Positions 5,575 through 5,779 of a DNA stretch of 5,779 bases are shown here, piece by piece. Below the pieces are notes generated by a model. That model ran no database searches. It was given only the letters and a program-made list of their open reading frames with translations, and had not been told where the DNA came from. Source of the DNA: Actinomycetota bacterium (lineage in GTDB: Bacteria; Actinomycetota; Thermoleophilia; Gaiellales; Gaiellaceae); the NCBI GenBank assembly GCA_013696595.1, contig JACCYG010000147.1, positions 1 to 5,779 on the forward strand. Direction: 5' to 3'. Both the position numbers and the translations under genes were made by a program. How positions within the stretch are numbered: position 1 is the stretch's first letter; every line of letters starts with the position of its first letter.

Positions 5575-5619
5575 GCCCGGAAGTCGGTGTAAACCCCAGC
5601 GAACGATGACGGCGAGAGG

Positions 5620-5659
5620 AGCGCTCCCGCCCAGCCTGGAGCGGGCGGGCGGGAGCGCT
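5620..5659 (-). terminator. 13-bp perfect hairpin between two minus-strand genes
   Basis: The arms agcgctcccgccc (5620-5632) and gggcgggagcgct (5647-5659) pair perfectly around a 14-base loop. It starts 9 bases after the stop of the upstream partial gene and ends about 10 bases before the reductase reading frame becomes family-like. On the minus strand it is followed by cctctcgcc, with no U run, so it is either a weak terminator or an mRNA-stabilising or attenuating structure inside a two-gene transcript. Confidence 0.55.
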
Positions 5660-5667
5660 TTCCGACG

Positions 5668-5779
5668 CTAGACGAGCGAGGCGCCCAGGCGGTCGAAGGC
5701 GACCGCCTCGAGCTCGCTCATCCCGTGGCGCTGGGCAGCTTCCGCGAGCTCGTCCGAGATCTTCGGCGCAAGCCGAGCC
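5668..5779 (-). CDS. Unidentified protein, C-terminal end only
   Basis: An open frame enters from the right edge and stops with TAG at 5670-5668. It encodes 36 visible residues, reading ARLAPKISDELAEAA and then QRHGMSELEAVAFDRLGASLV. The segment is polar and helix-forming, with the regular codon bias of its neighbours and no membrane or metal motif. The strong hairpin directly after the stop supports a real gene end. Too little is present to name a family. It lies in the same frame as the following reductase-like gene, so only this TAG and the lack of a start codon separate the two reading frames. Confidence 0.6.
   Translation of the reverse strand, partial: ARLAPKISDELAEAAQRHGMSELEAVAFDRLGASLV

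Noticed and set aside
4195..5592. Long plus-strand open frame opposite the reductase and acidic-protein genes
   Set aside because: The product is Arg/Pro-rich with no domain and lies antisense to two well-supported genes; it arises from G+C-rich codon bias.

Overview
The window is visibly G+C-rich with dense coding and strong third-position G/C bias. A high-GC actinobacterium fits, because the Fur-family regulator aligns residue for residue with the zinc regulator (Zur/FurB) of Mycobacterium. A Thermoleophilia/Solirubrobacterales-like origin is my guess from the overall protein character; no rRNA or other marker proves it.

Layout. (1) Positions 1-678, + strand: the 3' part of an eIF2B-alpha/beta/delta-like gene, open at the left edge. 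(2) 679-1015: no convincing gene. It holds a possible structured RNA (739-848) followed at once by a textbook hairpin terminator (854-875), two weaker hairpins, and a sigma70-like promoter (992-1019). (3) 1016-1662: a divergent pair. A tiny two-helix membrane protein with a Cys/His-rich loop lies on the minus strand and a Zur-type regulator on the plus strand. Between them is a near-perfect 7-1-7 Zur/Fur box (1201-1215) and a -10 element that reads in both directions. Both genes appear to be leaderless. (4) 1663-1908: a convergent intergenic zone with a long imperfect inverted repeat. (5) 1909-4495, minus strand: a likely three-gene unit, transcribed in the order duplicated-domain acidic protein, then MFS_3-type exporter, then APS kinase CysC. 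MFS and cysC overlap by ATGA. (6) 4636-about 5610, minus strand: an iron-alcohol-dehydrogenase-fold enzyme resembling maleylacetate reductase. Its conserved N-terminus runs upstream of the first canonical start codon. (7) 5668-5779, minus strand: the C-terminal end of an unidentified gene, separated from the reductase gene by a 13-bp perfect hairpin.

How the genes work together. The clearest regulatory circuit is zinc control. Zur with bound zinc should occupy the shared operator, repressing itself and the small membrane protein, which is therefore a candidate zinc-homeostasis protein. The minus-strand genes (aromatic-ring end product reduction, export, sulfate activation) form no recognised pathway; shared transcription is clear only for MFS and cysC and likely for the gene upstream of them. 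No mobile element, CRISPR array, tRNA or rRNA was found.
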